A stretch of DNA of 64,000 nucleotides from Thermococcus piezophilus (GCF_001647085.1 NZ_CP015520.1:620001-684000), one strand, 5' to 3'. Positions 1 through 9,078 are shown, counted from the stretch's first letter. Notes: a model not told the origin generated them from the sequence alone. Numbers and translations: made by a program.

Positions 1-28
1 GTTAAAGAGAAGTCTCAAAAGAGTTCCG

Positions 29-559
29 TTAGCTTTCCTTAGGGTAGGCTACTTTGAACGCTCCCCAGTCAGTTTCTTCTCCGTAGGTTACCGTGAAGTT
101 GACCAGCTCATAATTCTCCGGGGCCGAATCCCTTTTGTATGCAATCAGATGGTAGCCGCTCTCCACGTACCAGTAGAAGGCACTGCTTATCATGAACAGA
201 TATTTTGGTATGACCAGCTTCCTAACACACTCCTTGCTCCTCACGTATTTCTGTCCATCCCAGAAGAGGACGTCGAGGCACCAGTCAGGATTCTGGATAT
301 TCAGCACCACGGAGTTTCCATAATCCTCGCTTCCCTTCAGAATGAGGTGCTTCTGAAGGTCAACTGCGTTGCTCCAAGTGTAATTTCCGAGGGTTATGTT
401 CTCCAGCAGAATTATCCGGCCCTTGGGAGACGCAACACCGTAGGGAACGAGCTTGTGAGTGATTATCGGCACGAGGAGGTAGTAGAGAACTACTATCGCA
501 ATGATTGCGACGACAACAAGAATCTTAAGGACTGACTCAGTCTCATAAGAGATTCTCAT
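29..559 (-). CDS. Membrane-anchored hypothetical protein, paralogue of the next gene
   Basis: A 176-residue protein of unknown function. Residues 9-30 form one strongly hydrophobic segment, so it is probably anchored by its N-terminus with the rest outside the cell. The outer part contains the pattern NPDWCLDVLFWDG and ends in a beta-rich section with VNFTVTYGEETDWG. The neighbouring gene on the same strand (604-1179) has the same architecture and matching motifs (SPGWCLDLWVWGG, VNLTVTYGG), so the two are tandem duplicates. The ATG at 557-559 follows a GAGGTGATTGT-like ribosome binding site. No catalytic motif is visible, and I do not recognise the family. Confidence 0.75.
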   Translation of the reverse strand: MRISYETESVLKILVVVAIIAIVVLYYLLVPIITHKLVPYGVASPKGRIILLENITLGNYTWSNAVDLQKHLILKGSEDYGNSVVLNIQNPDWCLDVLFWDGQKYVRSKECVRKLVIPKYLFMISSAFYWYVESGYHLIAYKRDSAPENYELVNFTVTYGEETDWGAFKVAYPKES

Positions 560-603
560 ACAATCACCTCTCGGACTTACTAAGATTTTGAATAATAAAA
601 AGG

Positions 604-1179
604 TTATGACTTCTTTATCGCCACTTTCAGGGAGCCTTCTCCTGTAATTCCTCCGTAGGTAACGGTCAGGTTCACGAGTTCGTAGTTCTGAACGGGTTCA
701 GTTTTGTGGAGAACCAGCGCGTAGCCAGGCTCGAGGTACCAGTAAAGTATCTCCTTGGCATCATGGGTGGGCACTCTCCTGAAGGCGTACTGACTCATTT
801 GGATTTCATTGGAGCAGTTGTACTTCAACTGCCAGCCGTTGTTCGAACCGCCCCAGACCCAGAGATCGAGGCACCACCCCGGGCTTGTTACGCTTATTGT
901 CAAGCTATCACCCATGTTGTCATTGCCCTTCAGGACGAGAAGGTTGTTCTGAGAAGTTATAGGCACGGCGTTGGTGTAGTTGATGGAACCCATAGTGAAG
1001 TTCTGAGCGAGGACTATCTAGCCCTTAGGAGCCGCAACATCGAAGGGATTTGGGTTATGGGAGAGGATAGGATAAATAACCGCGAAAAGGACGACCACAC
1101 CTACTACGAAGACAATTAAGAGAACCTTGATTATGAATGAAGTCTCGTAGGAGAGACCCTTCTTGGATTCCTCTTTCAC
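604..1179 (-). pseudogene. Paralogue of the first gene, interrupted by an in-frame TAG
   Basis: The reading frame runs from a GTG at 1179 (preceded by GGTGA at good spacing) to the stop at 604, 191 residues plus stop. It starts KEESKKGLSYETSF and has a membrane segment at about residues 17-38, like its neighbour. A TAG lies in frame at 1018-1020, between APKG and IVLAQNF. The intact paralogue has Arg at this place (SPKGRIILLEN). Only the 129 residues downstream of the amber form an open frame starting at an internal ATG. Similarity to the paralogue on both sides of the stop shows that this is one gene with a nonsense change. Readthrough or an error in the sequence remains possible. Confidence 0.75.
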
Positions 1180-1248
1180 TCGGAATCACCTAACTAATCC
1201 CGAGGAGTAAGAAGTACTTAAGATTTACTGTCAGAAAAGTCGAGGAAC

Positions 1249-1263
1249 AAAAATTTTTAAATA
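1249..1263 (+). promoter_or_regulatory. TATA-like promoter facing an intergenic hairpin
   Basis: The A/T-only stretch AAAAATTTTTAAATA resembles a Thermococcales TATA box. It sits about 25-30 bases before 1285, where a GC-rich segment begins. It faces rightwards, into the 3' end of the oppositely oriented Elp3 gene, so it does not serve any annotated protein gene. Confidence 0.4.
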
Positions 1264-1284
1264 CAAAAAGTTATTTTAAGTGTC

Positions 1285-1350
1285 AGCGGAGGTGATGATA
1301 AAGGCGGCGAAATCCACCGGAGAAGGGGCCCCTACTTGAGGCCCTTCTCA
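1285..1350 (+). ncRNA. Candidate short transcript ending in a strong hairpin
   Basis: A GC-rich 65-base segment downstream of a TATA-like box. It contains GGAGGTGATGATAAAG, then a hairpin with GAGAAGGGGCC pairing to GGCCCTTCTC at 1320-1350. A 14-codon frame starts at the ATG at 1295, but the Shine-Dalgarno-like GGAGGTG touches that ATG, so translation is doubtful. There is a C-box-like GTGATGA but no clear D box, so I do not call it a C/D sRNA. It may be a small RNA, a leader or only a terminator. Confidence 0.3.
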
Positions 1351-3125
1351 TGTGTTTAAGTGGGCATCAAATTTCCCACTCTTTTCAAAGTTTGCATAAC
1401 CCCTATCGAGCCTCTTGGCAACATACGGACCGTTCTTGCGATAGTCAAACTTACGGTAATACTCCCTCACGCCGACGCCGCTTATGATGAGCATCTTCTT
1501 GACGTCAAACTCCTCGCGGGCTATCCTCTCGGCCTCCGCTAAAAGTTCCCTTCCATAGCCGCGATGCTGCCACTCATACTTCGGCTTCCCACCTATTGGC
1601 ACTAGAGGACCGTAGACATGGAGCTCCCTGACAATGGCCGAAGGACAGCAGTTTATCTCCTTCCGATGGGCTTTTTCGCTCGGAATCCTCAGGCGGAGAA
1701 AGCCTATGAGGATGTCATTCTTCGTGTCCTCGAAGCTGAGGAATATCTCCTTCCCACCGGCTGCGTCGTAGTCCTCTCTTAAGAGCTCGATGTGCTCTAT
1801 TTCAGGCTCTATTCCGAACTTCTGCATCATATGGCCGACTTCCCTAAAGCGAATCTCCCTCGGGCGAATTCCTCTTTTAATCAGCTCGTTGAAGACGAGC
1901 TGTCCAAGATTAGAGTGCTTGACGCCGTCGACGATGAGCTTCGCCGGGATGTCGCGCTGTATGCGCATAACGCGAACCCACTTGGGGAAGAGCTTGTATG
2001 CCTCAACCAGTAGTTTAACCGCCTCCTCCGTGCGGTATGGCCGGTATTTACCTTCCTTCCACCAGCGGTAGAGAGGAGCATCAGCGGTAACGAGCGTAGG
2101 GTATACCTTCAGCATGTCCGGCCTGAAGCAAGCATCCTCGAATATTGCTCTGAATGTGTACAAATCCCTCTCGAAGTTGCTCCCGGGCAGACCGGGCATT
2201 ATGTGGTAGTTTATCTTCAACCCAGCGTCGCGGAGGAGCTGGGTAGCCTTAACTATCTCCTCAACACCGTGGCCGCGCTTGGTCCTCTCGTGGATGAAGT
2301 TGAAAATCGTCTGAACACCGAGCTCAACGCGCGTCGTTCCCAGCTTGAGCATCCTGTCAATCTGCCTTTCGAAGGCCCAGTCCGGGCGGTCTCTATCGTT
2401 AATCCGACCATCCTCACATTAGCCTTCTCGTTCTTCCTCTGCTCCTCTTCGAGATAATAGTAGGGCTTTCTGTGCGTTTTCTCCCAGGCCTCCTTGAACT
2501 TCGTGTCCTCGTCAAGGACGGACTTATCTCCGTGGACTATCAGGCGGACAAGCTTCTCCTCGAGGTTTTCTATGTCCTTGAAGTGCGGGAAGTCGTTCAT
2601 GGCCTTGAAGGCGCACTTCACAAACCACTCCTGGTAGTCCAAATCGACCGCAGGGAAAGTTCCACCCTGGATTATGACCTCAACCTTGTCCACGTCGTGA
2701 CCTATATCAGTGAGTTGCTTTAGCCTGCGCATCATGATGATATATGGGTGGTAAGCGCTCTGGACGGCCCTCAGAGCGGAAGGTTCTTTTCCAGTATAGC
2801 TTTGAGGAGAGCCAACGCTCGGACCGCCCGGGCAGTAGATGCAGCGTCCGTGGGGACAGGGGAAAGGCTTGGTCATCATGGCAACTATGGCAACTCCGCT
2901 TATCGTCCTGGTCGGCTTCCTCTTGAGGAGCTCCCGGAAGCAGTCGCGCTCCCCCTCAGGGATGGCTTTGAGAATATAAGAATTACCGGGAATCTTGCTC
3001 AGATGATACTTCCGCGAGACGATTATCTTATACCTGTTCAGCTCGTTTCTATCTTTAATCTCGCCCGCCAAAACTGCCCGCGCTATCTCTTCAACCGCTC
3101 GCCTGAAGTTGTCACTCCCACCCAT
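1348..3125 (-). pseudogene. elp3: Elp3-type tRNA uridine-34 carboxymethyl synthase, split by a one-base frameshift
   Basis: Archaeal Elp3 joins a radical-SAM domain to a GNAT acetyltransferase domain and makes cm5U34 in tRNA. The upstream part has the iron-sulfur cluster motif CPHGRCIYCPGG (about residues 95-106) and ends its correct frame at VGLTIET. The downstream part starts RPDWAFERQIDRMLKLGTTR and carries the GNAT signature QHRGYGRELLAEAERIA near the C-terminus. The frames join if one C is added to the coding strand near 2388-2391 (GAGACCGCCC becoming GAGACCCGCCC). The restored protein has about 592 residues, normal for the family. Elp3 is almost universal in archaea, so a sequencing error is as likely as real loss. 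The start ATG at 3125 follows a GAGGTG ribosome binding site. Confidence 0.85.
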
Positions 3126-3256
3126 ACCAACACCTCTCGGAGCGAGTTGGGCAGGCCTTTTAAAAGGTTAGCTGGTCGAGATGTTGCTCGAGATATTTAG
3201 TATAGTGAATACGGAGACGTTAAAAGCTCTCGCGGGGATTAAGTTTGGTGGTCGAA

Positions 3257-4012
3257 ATGGTCGCGCGGGACGAGATAGTCACATTTCTCAACGAATACCT
3301 CAACATTAACGCCTTCCCGGACAAGTCAAATAACGGTCTCCAAGTGGAGGGAACGGAGGAAGTTGAGAGGATAGCCTTCACCGTCGACACGACACTCAAG
3401 ACGATAGAGAGAGCTGCCAAAGCCAGAGCCGACATGATGATAGTCCACCACGGCATGATATGGGGTGGCATAGACTACGTGACTGGAGTGACGTACCGCA
3501 GGCTTAAGGCGCTCTTCGATGCTGGCATAAGCCTCTACGTCGCCCACGTGCCTTTAGATGCCCACCCTGAGGTCGGAAACAACGTCCAACTACTCCAACT
3601 TCTCGGGCTTGAACCGAAGGAGCCCTTCGGCGAGTACGGAGGGGTCACGATAGGTTATATCGGGGAGTTTGAGGAGACAAAGCCGGTGGAGGAAGTGGCA
3701 CAGGTTCTCGCAGAGAAGCTGGACACGACAGTTAAGACCTACGAGTTCGGAGCGAGGGAGGTAAGGCGCGTCGGGGCGATAACAGGAGCCGGCGGCTTTG
3801 CCTTGGAGGAAGCAAAGAGGAAAAACCTCGACCTATTCGTTCTCGGAGAGTTTACACACGCCAACTATTTGACGGCGATGGACTTAGGGATAAGCATCGC
3901 GGTTGCGGGCCACTACAAGACCGAGACGCTCGGCGTTAAGGCGCTGATGGAGCTCATCAGAGAGCGCTTTGGGCTGGACGTTTTCTTCATAGACGAGCCA
4001 ACTGGACTTTGA
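3257..4012 (+). CDS. Nif3-like dinuclear metal-centre protein
   Basis: A 251-residue member of the Nif3/YbgI family (NGG1p-interacting factor 3), which forms toroidal hexamers with a two-metal site; its physiological role is not settled. Metal-ligand motifs are visible: MIVHHGMIWGG (about residues 58-68), HVPLDAHPEVGNN (about 95-107), and near the C-terminus GEFTHANYL and AVAGHYKTET. The ATG at 3257 is preferred because GGTGGTC lies just upstream; the frame also extends to a TTG at 3245. The gene stands alone, divergent from Elp3, and is followed by a T-rich tract. Confidence 0.88.
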   Translation: MVARDEIVTFLNEYLNINAFPDKSNNGLQVEGTEEVERIAFTVDTTLKTIERAAKARADMMIVHHGMIWGGIDYVTGVTYRRLKALFDAGISLYVAHVPLDAHPEVGNNVQLLQLLGLEPKEPFGEYGGVTIGYIGEFEETKPVEEVAQVLAEKLDTTVKTYEFGAREVRRVGAITGAGGFALEEAKRKNLDLFVLGEFTHANYLTAMDLGISIAVAGHYKTETLGVKALMELIRERFGLDVFFIDEPTGL

Positions 4013-4032
4013 GCCTGCCGGTTTTTTCTCTA
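4013..4032 (+). terminator. T-tract terminator after the Nif3-like gene
   Basis: Immediately after the stop codon the sequence GCCTGCCGG is followed by TTTTTTCTCT. T-rich stretches after genes commonly terminate transcription in Thermococcales. There is no strong stem, so this is a tract call only. Confidence 0.4.
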
Positions 4033-4092
4033 TTGTAAACACTTACACAAAAGGGTTAATAACGGCAGGGGAAAATATTTTGGGGTGATACC

Positions 4093-4560
4093 ATGGACAA
4101 GGCGCTCACAATAATGGCAATAATCACAATAGCGCTCGCGGCCTACGCCCTCAGTACGTCACAAATTCCCCCTGCGAGCATAGAGTACAGGGAAGTCTTC
4201 TACACCAACAACCAAAGCGTTACGTTCATCACAAAGGACGGCGTCGGGCTCTTTACTATGAAGATTAGTCCCCACGTGAACTCCTTCGAGCTGACAATAA
4301 AGTTCCCAGAGGGGACCTCATACCTCATCAGATACGGGAATGAAAACTACAAAGGCACCAACGAGTTCAAAGTCACCATACACAAAGACACCGTGCCCGA
4401 TGAAATCTACATCCAGTTTCAGCTCCCACAAGACGTAACAAAGAAACTCATCTATGAGAACGGGAAGGTGGAGATAATCATAAAGGGAGACAAGATACCA
4501 CTCTGGCACGCTGAAGACGTAATCTACGTCAAGTATTGGAAAGAAGAGAGAAAGCCCTGA
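4093..4560 (+). CDS. Hypothetical exported protein with N-terminal membrane segment
   Basis: A 155-residue protein of unknown function. Residues 5-20 (LTIMAIITIALAAYAL) form a hydrophobic signal or anchor; the rest is hydrophilic and rich in beta-strand patterns, consistent with a small extracytoplasmic domain. The ATG at 4093 follows GGGGTGATACC, a good ribosome binding site. The 3' end overlaps the tail of the convergent gene at 4529-4915 by about 30 bases. No conserved family is recognised. Confidence 0.65.
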   Translation: MDKALTIMAIITIALAAYALSTSQIPPASIEYREVFYTNNQSVTFITKDGVGLFTMKISPHVNSFELTIKFPEGTSYLIRYGNENYKGTNEFKVTIHKDTVPDEIYIQFQLPQDVTKKLIYENGKVEIIIKGDKIPLWHAEDVIYVKYWKEERKP

Positions 4561-4915
4561 TTCCAGCTATTTCCTTTTCCAGCTCTTCTGGAGGGAGCAC
4601 CTTAAGTCTCACACCTAACTCCTCAGCGTAGTTCAGAACCCAACCCGGCTTCACGTTTTTAAAAGGCGTTATAACCCAAAGCTCCGGAAACCCCGCCCTA
4701 TGGGCCTTGACGACGTCGTAGAGAACCCTCTGAGGAAACCACTTGAAGGAAGCCTCAAGCTCGATGGCGAGGAGCTTTTGTCCGCCATTCAGAATCGCCA
4801 CGTCTATCCTCGTCCCGTCTGGAGTCCTATACTCAGGAATAGTAGTTAGCCCGAGTTCAGAGCAGAACTCTACAATCTGCCTGGTCAGGGTCTTGACCTT
4901 GATTTTGACCACCAA
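4529..4915 (-). CDS. Small PD-(D/E)XK-like nuclease-fold protein, unknown role
   Basis: A 128-residue protein whose pattern TRIDVAIL followed by LLAIELEAS (about residues 48-70) resembles the D...ExE core of PD-(D/E)XK nuclease folds, followed by WFPQRVLYDVVKAHRAG and ELWVITPF, which fit the later helix and strand of that fold. The typical Lys after the second strand is replaced (IELEA), so catalysis is uncertain. The gene starts 15 bases after the end of alaS on the same strand and is probably cotranscribed with it. The function is unknown; the fold is my inference from pattern only. Confidence 0.65.
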   Translation of the reverse strand: MVVKIKVKTLTRQIVEFCSELGLTTIPEYRTPDGTRIDVAILNGGQKLLAIELEASFKWFPQRVLYDVVKAHRAGFPELWVITPFKNVKPGWVLNYAEELGVRLKVLPPEELEKEIAGIRAFSLLSNT

Positions 4916-4929
4916 GGAAAGTTTAAAAA

Positions 4930-7662
4930 TCAGCCGAGGCGCTTCTTCACCTCGGCTATAGCCTCCTCGGCCTTCAGGGGGTTCTTTATCCTGCCCTGGG
5001 CGAGCTCCTTTCTTCCACCCCCACCACCGCCGGCAACGCTTGTTATCACCTTCGCAAGCTCGCCGGCCTTAAGGTCGAGGCCATCGCCAACGGCAACGAC
5101 GAAGTGACCCTCCCTGCTGATGAGGAGGACAACTCTCTTATCCTTCCTGAGCTTGTTTGCCGTCTCGCGGAGGTCGTCCATGGTTCCCTCAACGACTGCG
5201 CCAATGAACTCAACTTCCCCGACCCTCTCGATTCTGTCCTCAAGTTCGTAAACGAGGAGCTTCGCCAGCTCCTTCCTGAGCTTCTCAACTTCCTTCCTTG
5301 CCTCCTTCCACTCGTTGAAGAATCTCCCGGCAGTCTCTGGCAACTTCTCGGGCGGGACGCGGAAGACCTCACTTGTTCTCTTGAGGATTCTCTCAGTTTC
5401 TTGCATCCAGTTTACGGCGGCCTCTCCCGCGGCGAAGATTATCCTCTCAACACCGTCCTGTATGCGCTCGGTTCTCAGGATTTTAATCGGACCTACAAGG
5501 CAGGTGTTCGGCAGGTGGGTTCCACCACAGGCCTGGACATCCCAGTCCTCTATCCTGAGCACCCTGATAATCCTGCCCGGCACAACTCCGCCCTGATAGA
5601 GCCTGAAGCCGTACTTCATCTCGGCTTCAGTCCTTGGAAGCCACTCCCAGGCTACCCTTCTGTTCTCCATAACTATCCTATTGGCGAGCCTCTCTATCTC
5701 CCTGAGCTCCTCCTCGGTTATGCGCTTGTAGTGGGATATGTCCAGCCTGGCCCAGTCGGTATGAAGCTGAGAACCAGCCTGCCAGACGTGCTTTCCGAGA
5801 ACCCTAACCAGGGCACCCATGAGGACGTGGGTTCCCGTGTGGTGGCGCATGTGCTGTATCCTCCTAGTCCAGTCGAGCTTTCCATGGACAGTCATGCCCT
5901 CCTTGAACTCCTCAGGCCTCTCAACGCGGTGAAGGATTACCTTGCCGACCTTCTGAACCTCAAGAACCTTAACGCCATTGAGCTCACCCGTATCGTAGGG
6001 CTGTCCGCCGCCCTCTGGATAGAATGCCGTCTGGTCCAAAATGACCCAATCGTTGATGACCTTCAGAACCTTTGCCTCGAACTCCCTCATGAAGGGATCC
6101 TCGTAGTAGAGTGTCCTCGTGTCCGGGAGGTCCTTAACGAGCTCGAAGTCGACTATCTCAACCTTCTTCTCCTCTTTCTTAGTCTGCCTCTCGGCCTCTT
6201 TGGCGACGAGGGTGTAGAAGTTGTCCGGAATGTGAACCTTGATGCCTTCTCTTTCGGCTATCTCGGCGACTATCTCTGGCGTAAGCCCGTGGCTTTCATA
6301 GAACAGTAAGAGCCTCTCCAGTGGGAGCTCCTCTATTCCCTTTTTCTTGAGCTTCTCTATCTCCCTCTTCACGAGGTCGCTTCCGCGCCTGAGGGTATCA
6401 AAGTAGCGCTTCTCCTCGACATTTATGATGTCGAGGATGACGTCCTCCATCTCTTTGAACTCGGGGTAGGTCGGGGAGAGCTCCTTTATGTGCATGGCGA
6501 CTATCTCCGTCAGCGGAACCTCTAGACCGAGCTCGCGGAGGTGCCTTATGCTCTTCCTTATGAGGAGTCTAACCAAATAGCCGGCCTTGACGTTCGAGGG
6601 AATAACCCCATCCGCCAGCATGAAGGTGAGAGCCTTGGTGTGATCAGCTATGGCGTAGATGAGCTCGTAGGGCCTTATTGATCTCTCGAGCTCTTCCATG
6701 CTTATTCCAACGCGCTTGGCGACTTCTTGACGAAGGGCCTTGAGGTCGCCCATATCCTCGATGTCGAACATTCCGGCTAAACGAGAGTTCTCTATCAGGA
6801 TTCTCTCGTCTATCCTCTCTATCCCCGCCATCCTCTTGAGAGGCTCGACGACGTAACCGAGGACAGCGTCATAAGCTGTAGGAGTACCGTGACTCATCCA
6901 GACTAAGCGCTCGAGGCCATAGCCGGTATCAACTACTCTCGTCTCCATGGGGACGTACTTGTCGCCCTTTATCTCGACCACCCGGCTCGGATCCGCGTTC
7001 TTTGGGGCCTTCTTGTACTGCATGAACACGAGGGTAGCAACCTCAAGGCCTCGGTAGAGGACCTCGAAAGCCGGTCCGGCGTTTCCACCGCCGGCCCAGG
7101 GGTTCTCCTTGAAGGTTATGTCCTCGGCCTTCATGCCGAGCTCCTTGGTGAAGAACTTAAAGGCCAGCTCAACGGTCTCGTCCATCCAGTATATCGGCTT
7201 GCCAGGATAGTTGAAGGCGTGGTGAGCCATCATTTCGAATATCGTGAAGTGCCTGCCGGTTATTCCGACGTTGTCTATGTCCGTAAACCTTATTGAGGGC
7301 TGTGAGATGGTGAGCGGATTGGCCGGAGGATCGGCTTCACCGCTTATGACCCAGGGCTGGAAGTCCATAATTGAAGCACCAACGAGGAGAACGTCGTCTC
7401 TCCATCTCGGCAGAATGGGATAGCGCTTCACCCTGCCGTGACCGTGCTTCTCAAAGAAGCTCAGGAACTTCTCTCGCATCTCGTCGAGGGTGTACTTCTT
7501 AGGAATACCAGGCTTTCCGATGAACTCATACTCATCACACGGCGGGTCCCCGCAGGTTTCTCTATCGGGGTCGAGCGTCCAGAAGGGTTTTCCGCAGACT
7601 TTACAGGTTTTCCTCATCCACCCCTCTTCCTTGAACATTCTCGTGGTCATGTCCATGCTCAT
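4930..7662 (-). CDS. alaS: Alanyl-tRNA synthetase
   Basis: Charges tRNA-Ala with alanine in the cytosol. About 910 residues, normal for the archaeal enzyme. An N-terminal Cys-rich segment has CKVCGKPFW and TCGDPPC. The class II catalytic core follows, then the editing domain with HHTGTHVL and CGGTHLPNT (Cys/His zinc ligands at about residues 600-720). The C-terminal domain has coiled coil and ends with the glycine-rich [13 protein letters not shown]. The frame runs to ATG 7671, but the third in-frame ATG at 7662 is preferred because AGAGGTGATG abuts the first. No disruption is seen over 2.7 kb, which matters given the frameshifts elsewhere. Confidence 0.97.
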   Translation of the reverse strand: MSMDMTTRMFKEEGWMRKTCKVCGKPFWTLDPDRETCGDPPCDEYEFIGKPGIPKKYTLDEMREKFLSFFEKHGHGRVKRYPILPRWRDDVLLVGASIMDFQPWVISGEADPPANPLTISQPSIRFTDIDNVGITGRHFTIFEMMAHHAFNYPGKPIYWMDETVELAFKFFTKELGMKAEDITFKENPWAGGGNAGPAFEVLYRGLEVATLVFMQYKKAPKNADPSRVVEIKGDKYVPMETRVVDTGYGLERLVWMSHGTPTAYDAVLGYVVEPLKRMAGIERIDERILIENSRLAGMFDIEDMGDLKALRQEVAKRVGISMEELERSIRPYELIYAIADHTKALTFMLADGVIPSNVKAGYLVRLLIRKSIRHLRELGLEVPLTEIVAMHIKELSPTYPEFKEMEDVILDIINVEEKRYFDTLRRGSDLVKREIEKLKKKGIEELPLERLLLFYESHGLTPEIVAEIAEREGIKVHIPDNFYTLVAKEAERQTKKEEKKVEIVDFELVKDLPDTRTLYYEDPFMREFEAKVLKVINDWVILDQTAFYPEGGGQPYDTGELNGVKVLEVQKVGKVILHRVERPEEFKEGMTVHGKLDWTRRIQHMRHHTGTHVLMGALVRVLGKHVWQAGSQLHTDWARLDISHYKRITEEELREIERLANRIVMENRRVAWEWLPRTEAEMKYGFRLYQGGVVPGRIIRVLRIEDWDVQACGGTHLPNTCLVGPIKILRTERIQDGVERIIFAAGEAAVNWMQETERILKRTSEVFRVPPEKLPETAGRFFNEWKEARKEVEKLRKELAKLLVYELEDRIERVGEVEFIGAVVEGTMDDLRETANKLRKDKRVVLLISREGHFVVAVGDGLDLKAGELAKVITSVAGGGGGGRKELAQGRIKNPLKAEEAIAEVKKRLG

Positions 7663-7720
7663 GAGCATCACCTCTTTTTAAGTTGAAGTAAAAAGAGCCG
7701 GAGCCTAATTAAGGTTTTTG

Positions 7721-8017
7721 TTAGTCTTTCAAATCAGCCTCCAAATCAACGTCAACGTCCTCGAACTGTTCCTCATCCACTATGACAAGGGGCACCTTAA
7801 TCTTCCTGAGAAACTCCCAGAGGCGCTCCTCACGGCGCTCCATCATCTCAAGCTTGTGCCTCAGGCTGGCGTTCTCTACAGCCAGACGGTTGGCCTCGTC
7901 CACCTTCATGTTAAGCTGCATTCGGAGCTCTATTATCTGCTCCTCGAGCTCTTGAAGGGAGCACTCCAGCCTACATATCTCTTCGTAGAGGTCTTTACAC
8001 AGCCAGTGCTTTATCAT
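7721..8017 (-). CDS. Small coiled-coil protein
   Basis: A 98-residue hypothetical protein. Residues 10-70 carry a heptad-like run of Leu, Glu and Arg (LEEQIIELRMQL, LRHKLEMMERREERL) predicting a long coiled coil, followed by a short acidic C-terminal tail. Two Cys residues occur near the N-terminus (LCKDLYEEICRLEC). The start ATG at 8017 lies only a few bases after the D box of a box C/D sRNA on the same strand, so the two may share a transcript. The gene ends about 60 bases upstream of alaS on the same strand. Function unknown. Confidence 0.7.
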   Translation of the reverse strand: MIKHWLCKDLYEEICRLECSLQELEEQIIELRMQLNMKVDEANRLAVENASLRHKLEMMERREERLWEFLRKIKVPLVIVDEEQFEDVDVDLEADLKD

Positions 8018-8020
8018 GGC

Positions 8021-8076
8021 GGTCAGCCCCGCGAAACCTCCTCACCAATCAGGGGGCTCCAGACTCATCATCCCAA
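8021..8076 (-). ncRNA. Box C/D sRNA (2'-O-methylation guide)
   Basis: Read on the minus strand, this segment has a C box ATGATGA (8071-8065), a D' box CTGA (8052-8049), a C'-like box GGTGAGG (about 8046-8040) and a D box CTGA (8026-8023), the standard archaeal layout and length. The guide before D' is GTCTGGAGCCCC, complementary to GGGGCUCCAGAC; this resembles the anticodon stem-loop of tRNA-Trp, with position 32 at the fifth base pair from D' (inference from memory). The guide before D is AGGTTTCGCGGGG, target unknown. It directly precedes the start codon of the coiled-coil gene. Confidence 0.8.
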
Positions 8077-8163
8077 CAACTTTGGCCGTTCATGGTTTTA
8101 ACGGTTGCCCTACGTTAAGGTTAAATTCACAAGTTGGATGTACACCATTGGATGGTGGTACGC

Positions 8164-8916
8164 GTGAAGAAAGCTCTGGTATTTCTGCTCATCATAACTG
8201 TTCTATCAGCGGGCTGTCTTGGTGGAACTCAAACCGTGACAACCACCGTAACTGAAATCCAGAACCACACACTCACCGAAACCGTATCCGAAACCCATAC
8301 CGAGGTGAAAGTGATAGAACCTGAAATCAACGTCACCGAGCTGACCGAGAATCTTAGCTTGTGCGTCTCAAAGCTCTCCGAGCTCAACTCCACACTGGCC
8401 AAGAAGGAGGAAGAACTCAGCTCGTTGAAGGCCAAATACGAGAGCTGTCTGATTCAGCAGGCTCTTGGAAACGGGGCAGGTTTTGAAATACTCCTCGATA
8501 ATGAATACTACTATGAGGTTCTCAACGCCATAAACAACGCCGGTGAGAGCATCTACATAATGATGTTCTCCATGAAGTACGACCCCGCGGACAGCTTCGA
8601 CTGGGCAAACGACCTCATAAGAGCCCTGGCGGAGGCCGAAAAGAGGGGAGTCAGCGTTCATGTCCTTCTCGAGGACTCCTCGGACATCAACCGGGCCGCC
8701 TACGATTACCTGAAAGCCAACGGCGTAGACGTTTCTTTTGACTCGCCCGAAACGACGCTTCACGCTAAGGTGGTGGTGATAGACGGGAAAATAGTCTTCC
8801 TCGGGAGTCACAACTGGAGCGAGAGCGCCCTCTACTGGAACCACGAGGTCAGCATCAAGATAGTCTCCGAAGATCTCGCCAAGAGCCTGATTAACTACTT
8901 CCGGAGCATCCGCTAA
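8164..8916 (+). CDS. Phospholipase D-family lipoprotein with one HKD motif
   Basis: A secreted or surface-anchored member of the PLD superfamily. The N-terminus has a short signal peptide ending in a lipobox-like VLSAGCLGG, followed by a Thr-rich linker and a coiled-coil stretch (about residues 60-100). The PLD-like domain contains LHAKVVVIDGKIVFLGSHNW, which holds the HxKxxxxD and GSHN elements. Only one HKD motif is present, so the active form would be a dimer, as in Nuc-type endonucleases. GTG 8164 is preferred because GGTGGT lies five bases upstream; ATG 8152 in the same frame is the alternative. Substrate (nucleic acid or lipid) is not predictable. Confidence 0.85.
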   Translation: MKKALVFLLIITVLSAGCLGGTQTVTTTVTEIQNHTLTETVSETHTEVKVIEPEINVTELTENLSLCVSKLSELNSTLAKKEEELSSLKAKYESCLIQQALGNGAGFEILLDNEYYYEVLNAINNAGESIYIMMFSMKYDPADSFDWANDLIRALAEAEKRGVSVHVLLEDSSDINRAAYDYLKANGVDVSFDSPETTLHAKVVVIDGKIVFLGSHNWSESALYWNHEVSIKIVSEDLAKSLINYFRSIR

Positions 8917-8954
8917 GGCTTTAAACTCACTCCACCAGCATTTTCGGGGTGAAG

Positions 8955-9074
8955 ATGATGGAGTCGCTGAAGAGGGCCTACTGGAAGTGGCGCTCCCGCT
9001 GCCCCTTCGTCAGAAAGCTCGAAGAGTGGAGAATGAAGAGAACGGCGAATAAATTCAAGGTAAAGAGAAAGTAA
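8955..9074 (+). CDS. Small basic protein, 39 residues
   Basis: An open frame of 39 codons starting at ATG 8955, or the adjacent ATG 8958, preceded by GGGGTGAA at correct spacing and by a TTTAAA box about 30 bases upstream. The product is rich in Lys, Arg and Trp (RAYWKWRSRC, KFKVKRK), so it would be strongly positively charged and might bind nucleic acid; that is inference. It fills the gap between the PLD gene and convergent hisS. Coding is supported by the ribosome binding site and promoter, not by homology. Confidence 0.5.
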   Translation: MMESLKRAYWKWRSRCPFVRKLEEWRMKRTANKFKVKRK

Positions 9075-9078
9075 GGGT

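Noticed and set aside
1018-1020. TAG as pyrrolysine codon
   Set aside because: Thermococcales are not known to have pyrrolysine machinery, none is seen here, and the paralogue has Arg at this position.
5104-6309. 401-codon open frame on the plus strand inside alaS
   Set aside because: It is the antisense shadow of the intact alanyl-tRNA synthetase, with no ribosome binding site and low-complexity Leu/Pro-rich translation.
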